DNA of 64,000 nucleotides, from the NCBI GenBank assembly GCA_963995505.1, contig OZ023184.1:17358228-17422227 (forward strand). Reading direction: 5' to 3'. This document shows, piece after piece, positions 60,166 through 64,000 of this stretch. Numbering within the stretch: the stretch's first letter is position 1; each line of letters begins with the position of its first letter. The translations under genes and the position numbers were made by a program. The notes under the pieces are model-generated. The model was not told where the DNA came from, ran no database searches, and saw only the letters and a list, made by a program, of their open reading frames with translations. Source of the stretch: Hypericum androsaemum (lineage: Eukaryota > Streptophyta > Magnoliopsida > Malpighiales > Hypericaceae).

Positions 60166-60519
60166 TTTTTTTGTTAGGTAAATATTCTTTATTAAAACGT
60201 AAGTTGAAAACAGAGGAAGCGCAAAAAGAAACACAAGATACATGGGCCCGATATTTACATCAGTTACAACCCCACGCTCGACCAAAACATTCCCGCAACC
60301 TCAAGAGGTGAAGAAGAGGGACCTATAAATCCTTGTAAGCAATCAAGAAAGTGAGCAGCGGTTAATTGTGAATGATCGAGGCATCCGTCCAAAGGATCCA
60401 CTCTTGGACATGAAAGAGCACAGAATACAGTAGAAGCTCATTATTGTATCTCGCGTCATTGAAGATAATACCATTACGAAGCAGCCACAGGCCCCAAGTA
60501 ATAGCAGCAAAAATTACAA
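60166..60519 (-). pseudogene. Second LINE fragment, opposite strand, tail to tail
   Basis: The minus strand from 60519 reads AAITWGLWLLRNGIIFNDARY and SVLFHVQEWILW, the stretch between zf-RVT and RNase H in LINEs (compare W.LWKERNxxIF). It continues to a 3' end TTTAATAAAG and a T7 (A7 on its own strand) at 60166-60172. It meets the plus-strand LINE's tail across seven bases. Confidence 0.75.
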
Positions 60520-61329
60520 ATCAAATTCTCAACTTCAACTTACCCAACTTCAACTTTTTTTGATTTCTTTGTATTGATATATTTAATGGGTGAAAATGTC
60601 TCATTGCTATTTGAAAACTATCAAAAGATAATTTAATTTTTAAAAATTAAATATTTTAAAAAAAATACAGACCCGTGGGTCGCCCTGATCCTTCCCAGTT
60701 TTGTAGGACCCAGATCATGCCCGAATTCTTATTTTTAAAGAGGATAATGGTAAGGATCTGGGTCCACCATTTAAAAAGAGTGTAAGAATCTGGGTTCTAT
60801 AGATCCTACCCAGATCCTATCCATTGCCATTCCTAATCATAAAAGTTAAACCCATATCAGAATTATCACCAAAACAAACCAAACTGAGAATGAAATGACC
60901 AGCACAAAACATCGTTACCATCGAAAAGCACATAAATTTGAGCCAAAGTGATAAAGATTCCAGCTTCGACATAACAACAATACACATCTACAATTACAGA
61001 AGGACCCAACAGAATTTGAAATAGAATCAAAACCCACATGATATTAATAATCATTCTCAGAGAACATCATGAGTAGAAGAAGTCCATACACTCTCTTTGA
61101 AGCTCCCTTGCAAAGAATTTCATTGTACTGCACAAACTGAGATGCCACATCGTTAAGACCAAACAACAATTCTACCATTCACCAAACTAAAAAAAAAACT
61201 CCATCTCTCTTCCCCATCACTAGACCTCACCCAAAAGACCCAGAAACCAAAAACCAAAAACTAAAAAGATTCACCCTTTAACACTTATGATTAAAAAAGA
61301 CCAAATCTTTACCATAAAAAGAGATTAAG

Positions 61330-61535
61330 ACAAAGTAGCAGACCAGAGCAATTGAGGAGACAAGGGCATAAGCATCACATATAGAATAAAAAATCCCATC
61401 TTGCCACCGAGTATAATCGTTGACGCCATCCCACCAATCACCTATAAGCCTCATCTTCTCCAATTCTTCCATGAAACCCACAACCCACCTCCCCATCTTT
61501 GTAGGCGAGGAAGCAGAGAAGGAAGATGAGGACAT
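61330..61535 (-). pseudogene. TOM1/TOM3-like N-terminal exon carried in the Harbinger-like element
   Basis: The minus strand gives GDWWDGVNDYTRWQDGIF then YSICDAYALVSSIALV before running into unrelated codons. Plant TOM1/TOM3 proteins (seven-span tonoplast proteins of the THH1/TOM1/TOM3 family) begin their first membrane segment with WWxxVxxSxxWQxGIFxxLxxxYALVSxVALxQL. The match covers exon 1 only. The upstream GFMEELEKMRLI has no counterpart I can recall. The host origin is inferred. Confidence 0.6.
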
Positions 61536-61974
61536 CGGAGGCGAGGAAGCAGAAGAGCCCTAGGCCTCTAAGATGAACAAGAGGGTATAATAGACATTTA
61601 ATTACCAATTCTGTTTGGTCACTATAAATCTGACCTATTATCAAAAGAATTCCAAATCCTGAGTTTTAAACAAAACAAGATTCTATTTCTTAAAATATTT
61701 GGTTCAAAACAGACCAAATTTTTTCAAGTCAGGAAAGGAATTCCATTCCCTTTTTTAGGGGTTTCCAAACAAGCCGTTATGGTTTTCTTTGCAGGCTTGT
61801 CAATCTTTTGGAGATATTCCTTTACCATCTTCATTTTTTTAGCTCATTAATTTTATGGACACTCTGGTTGGTTTCAAAGGAAGAGAAATAATAAGTTGAA
61901 TAGACACTAAGAAAAACGTACAACATAATAGTGATAAATGGTTGCACCCTAATGCACCAACTAGGAGCCATGTT

Positions 61975-62465
61975 CAAGTTTGTTGGTGATAGTCAAATAT
62001 TCCAGTTCTAATTGTTGAGTTTTGGGTTTATGATGTTATATATGTGTGTGTGAAAGTCAACAAGGAATAAATGTGACAATTAATTAATATGATTGACTAC
62101 TATTTTTTTGACCGAATAAGATTGACTATTATTTTAAGAAGATAAGATTTGTTTTAAATATGGTAAGTATTAAATGTTAACATTGACTCAAAGTGATCCT
62201 TTGAATATGTTATTTAAATATTTTTCTAGTAAAAGGTACTCAAATTGTCTAAAAATAACTTTACGACCTTGTACAAACATCTTTACAATTCAGTAGTCGA
62301 TGAACTAATAATCTGTCTAAAATAACTTTTCTTCATGTTCCAAATCAGGTCAATTTAAAATATTAGTATTTTTGATAAATTAAATTACTTTAAGATATAT
62401 TTTTCTAAATTTATAGTATTATCAATGAACTAAATTAATAATTCTCTAGTAATAAAAATATAACT
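61975..62465 (-). promoter_or_regulatory. Upstream region of neprosin copy B
   Basis: Duplicate of 23864-24305 with the TATA-like stretch (62036-62044) and the TTGACT motif (complement at ~62055-62062) retained. It also holds an insertion of about 50 bp near 62215-62285 absent from copy A. Confidence 0.55.
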
Positions 62466-63055
62466 AGTATACTTTTTTTAATAAACTGTAAACCTTTATT
62501 AAACCAAAAAAATAAAAAAGATTACAAAAACAACCCGACTTCAAATGGGACAACCATGCTCAACCTAATCCCACAAGCGAGTTATCAAGAGCAAAATCTA
62601 AATATCATATGGATGCCGAGACCACTGCCTTGCCTCGCACTAGATTGTACGAGATTGCAACTGTCGATCTTTGTAAAAAATTCTATCATCTTAAAACCCA
62701 GCGATATAGGAGTTTTTTCATGTTGTCAAAGAGTAGAACAATAAAAATACATGGCGAATACCTGATCGAATAAACTGAAGAAATTAAAAAAATGAAAAAA
62801 GTGCAAGGCCCTCCTCTAGCTTTCTCGCCACAAATAACACAAGTACATTGTGCCCTTCTCACGTCGACCAATTTCATCACTACGATCAAGACAAAGGATA
62901 AAATAATATCGTCACATTGACCAGCCTTCCACTCATCCAACATCGTCAAATTATCTTCCCCTCCCATCGACTAAGTCTTTCCTCTGCTAAGGCCAAAATA
63001 CATCACCTCCAACATGTTATGAGAATCGAATGGCAGGTCAGATATATCACGGGGT
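62466..63055 (-). pseudogene. LINE 3' end, duplicate copy
   Basis: Matches 24306-24900, including the TTTAATAAAGG tail and the run around GACCAATTTCATCACTAC. Similarity stops at about 63050, which is the right edge of the neprosin-locus duplication. Confidence 0.75.
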
Positions 63056-63251
63056 GTCAAAAAATGAAAAATATTACAAGAGCATGAAAATTTTTCATAT
63101 ATTTTTTTTCAGATTTATTTTGATGGATATTTTATTAACAATTTTTTTCTAATTTATACTTGAGCGTATTTATGAAAAACACGTTATGGTACATTGCGTT
63201 CGCGGCTGTCTGTTGGTGTCTCTGTTTGGCTCGGTATAGGGCGGTGTTTGA

Positions 63252-63703
63252 GGGTCTGGATTGAGCACGGAGTGAAGGAATCGATTCCGTACGGTTTGGA
63301 GTGAAGGGGGACCGCAGTGGCAAGCGTAGTTATGTGATAATGGCAAGTGCAGTTATGTGATAATGGCAAGCGCAGTTATGTGATAATGGCATGTGTATTT
63401 TGTGACAGTGGCAAGTCCCGTTGATGATAATGGCGCGCGTGGTTTTTTTCATTTTGGTCCCCCATATTTTAGCATTTTTGCAAAAAGGTCACACTGGCAT
63501 GCGCAGTTATGTGATAGTGGCACGCACAGTTATGTGATACTGGCATGCGCAGTCACGTGATAATGGCATTTGTATCCGGCCTGCGTTTGTGCGTGGCTTT
63601 TTTCATTTTGGTCCCGAAATTTTAGCGCGTTTGCAAAAAAGTCCCCGCGTGTCTTCATTCCGAACGGTTCGGAATCTGAGCATTCCGTGCCCAATCCAGA
63701 CCC
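63252..63703. mobile_element. MULE-type MITE, 452 bp, with exact 9-bp target duplication
   Basis: TIR GGGTCTGGATTGAGCACGGA at the left and inverted (GGGTCTGGATTGGGCACGGA) at the right. GGTGTTTGA is duplicated at 63243-63251 and 63704-63712. The related LINE at 44507 has the empty site (GCGGTGTTTGATGG). No coding capacity. Inside are two blocks of a ~23-bp repeat separated by a CATTTTGGTCCC phrase that also occurs twice. Confidence 0.95.
63316..63575 (+). repeat. ~23-bp internal repeats of the MITE
   Basis: Units such as GGCAAGCGCAGTTATGTGAT followed by AAT: four or five in 63316-63425 and three in 63490-63570. Confidence 0.9.
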
Positions 63704-64000
63704 GGTGTTTGATGGCAAGTTGGTCCGCCTTGATTGTGTGTTGCACATGGTTTCTAGGAATATTGCGGAATGGGGGCTTTGGTCTGGTGCTGCAAGGGCC
63801 ATTCATTTTCAGGATGTTTTTCTCTACTTTGGGTCCTTGCGTGGAACTGGCGTTGGATGATGTATTTGACTCCTGTCGTTGTATTTATTTTTGTTTTGTT
63901 CTTGGCGATGTTATTATTTTCCTAGATAATGTTGTGATATTGACTTTGCAGTTTTTAATATCAAGATAGATTTTTTTATCGAGGTATCTTTTCCTTACTA

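Larger units (their letters stand above)
57806..60835. mobile_element. hAT-like element nested in the Harbinger-like element
   Basis: Ends TAGGGATGGCAAT and, inverted, TAGGAATGGCAAT, with flanks ATCATAGA (57798-57805) and ATCATAAA (60836-60843): a 7-of-8 duplication, as for hAT elements. Without the LINEs it is about 0.55 kb, a MITE-sized non-autonomous element with GATCC-rich ends (GGATCCTGATATT, GATCCTACCC). Confidence 0.75.
56992..61776. mobile_element. PIF/Harbinger-like element in neprosin B exon 1
   Basis: Ends CTGCATGTTTGGAA (left) and, inverted, CGGCTTGTTTGGAA (right), with TTA duplicated on both sides (56989-56991, 61777-61779). A 3-bp TTA/TAA duplication with G/C-rich ...TGTTTGG termini is typical of PIF/Harbinger (Tourist-type) elements. 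Copy A shows the empty site (ACCTTTATGG at 23665). Inner sub-terminal parts also pair (AGAATTCCATTTGC with GGAATTCCATTCC; TAGAATCTTTTTC with its inverse). No transposase is found. It contains a hAT-like element and a TOM1/TOM3-like exon. An unidentified 75-codon minus ORF at 57423-57650 may be element debris. Confidence 0.82.
54890..61974 (-). pseudogene. Neprosin-family pseudogene (copy B), split by nested insertions
   Basis: Duplicate of the gene at 21381-23863, with exons in the same order. Exon 7 remnant 54890-55032 (HLKGRADSLDFGGE kept, front, acceptor and whole C-terminus gone). Exon 6 ~55371-55520 (GCYNL, CPGFVQI). Exon 5 ~55625-55678. Exon 4 ~55953-56120, with a stop in front of VNSIEAGWQ. 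Exon 3 ~56508-56698 and exon 2 ~56818-56875, both shortened or shifted. Exon 1 61780-61974, with the signal segment. A 4.8-kb Harbinger-like element sits within the last codons of exon 1. The gene cannot make a product. Intron sequence is also conserved between copies, so this was a DNA-level duplication. Confidence 0.9.
63180..63860 (+). pseudogene. LINE post-zf-RVT piece, split by a MITE
   Basis: LWYIAFAAVCWCLCLARYRA before the MITE and DGKLVRLDCVLHMVSRNIAE, WGLWSGAARAIHFQDVFLYF after it. The unsplit equivalent is at 44440-44560. Later sequence up to 63990 looks like LINE 3' UTR. Confidence 0.8.

Noticed and set aside
58047..60519. Reading the two LINE pieces as one twin-primed (5'-inverted) insertion
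   Set aside because: Twin priming leaves the poly(A) tail at an outer edge; here both tails face inward.
1..64000. tRNA or rRNA genes
   Set aside because: The only tRNA-like strings are 12-13-base retroelement primer sites; no cloverleaf or rRNA core sequence was seen by eye on either strand.

Overview
The window is nuclear DNA of a flowering plant, most likely a eudicot. It is AT-rich, gene-poor and made mostly of layered transposable elements: Ty1/copia and Ty3/gypsy LTR elements, L1-type LINEs, MULEs, a hAT-like element and a PIF/Harbinger-like element. The one protein gene that can be followed from ATG to stop has seven exons joined by GT-AG introns and belongs to the neprosin peptidase family of land plants. 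I see no rRNA or tRNA gene, no CRISPR array and nothing bacterial. The species cannot be named from this sequence.

Layout. 1-3.0 kb: rotted copia element. 3.0-8.7 kb: decayed Ty3/gypsy (Tekay/Del-like) element with a 2.1-kb LTR. 8.7-13 kb: remains of a minus-strand LTR element hit by two long-TIR MULEs, the second carrying a tRNA-dihydrouridine synthase fragment. 13.8-21 kb: LINE scraps, a gypsy 3' end with LTR, two copies of an F-box-gene upstream block, and a 75-bp repeat array beside a retroelement primer site. 21.4-23.9 kb: intact neprosin gene (406 aa, minus). 25.3-33.1 kb: a fairly young minus-strand copia element with both LTRs. 33.1-35.8 kb: gypsy LTR. 35.8-44.6 kb: F-box/kelch pseudogene pieces mixed with LINE pieces, two minisatellites and a fragment resembling an LKB1(STK11)-interacting LRR protein. 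44.7-49.6 kb: a second copia element whose frame is broken only by five stop codons. 49.7-54.9 kb: a large non-coding copia-type element holding an AP-4 sigma fragment. 54.9-63.1 kb: a broken duplicate of the neprosin locus whose exon 1 was split by a Harbinger-like element, which holds a hAT-like element, which holds two LINEs. 63.2-64 kb: a LINE piece split by a 452-bp MULE-type MITE.

How it fits together. Only neprosin gene A looks functional; a secreted peptidase is the expected product. The rest records repeated capture, duplication and scattering of host gene pieces: F-box/kelch, Dus1, AP-4 sigma, TOM1/3 and the LRR protein. Several insertions can be dated relative to one another because related copies within the window preserve the uninterrupted target. 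No new system is evident. The most unusual items are the four-layer nest in neprosin copy B, the tail-to-tail LINE pair inside one 13-bp target duplication, and the recurrent kelch-LINE chimeras.
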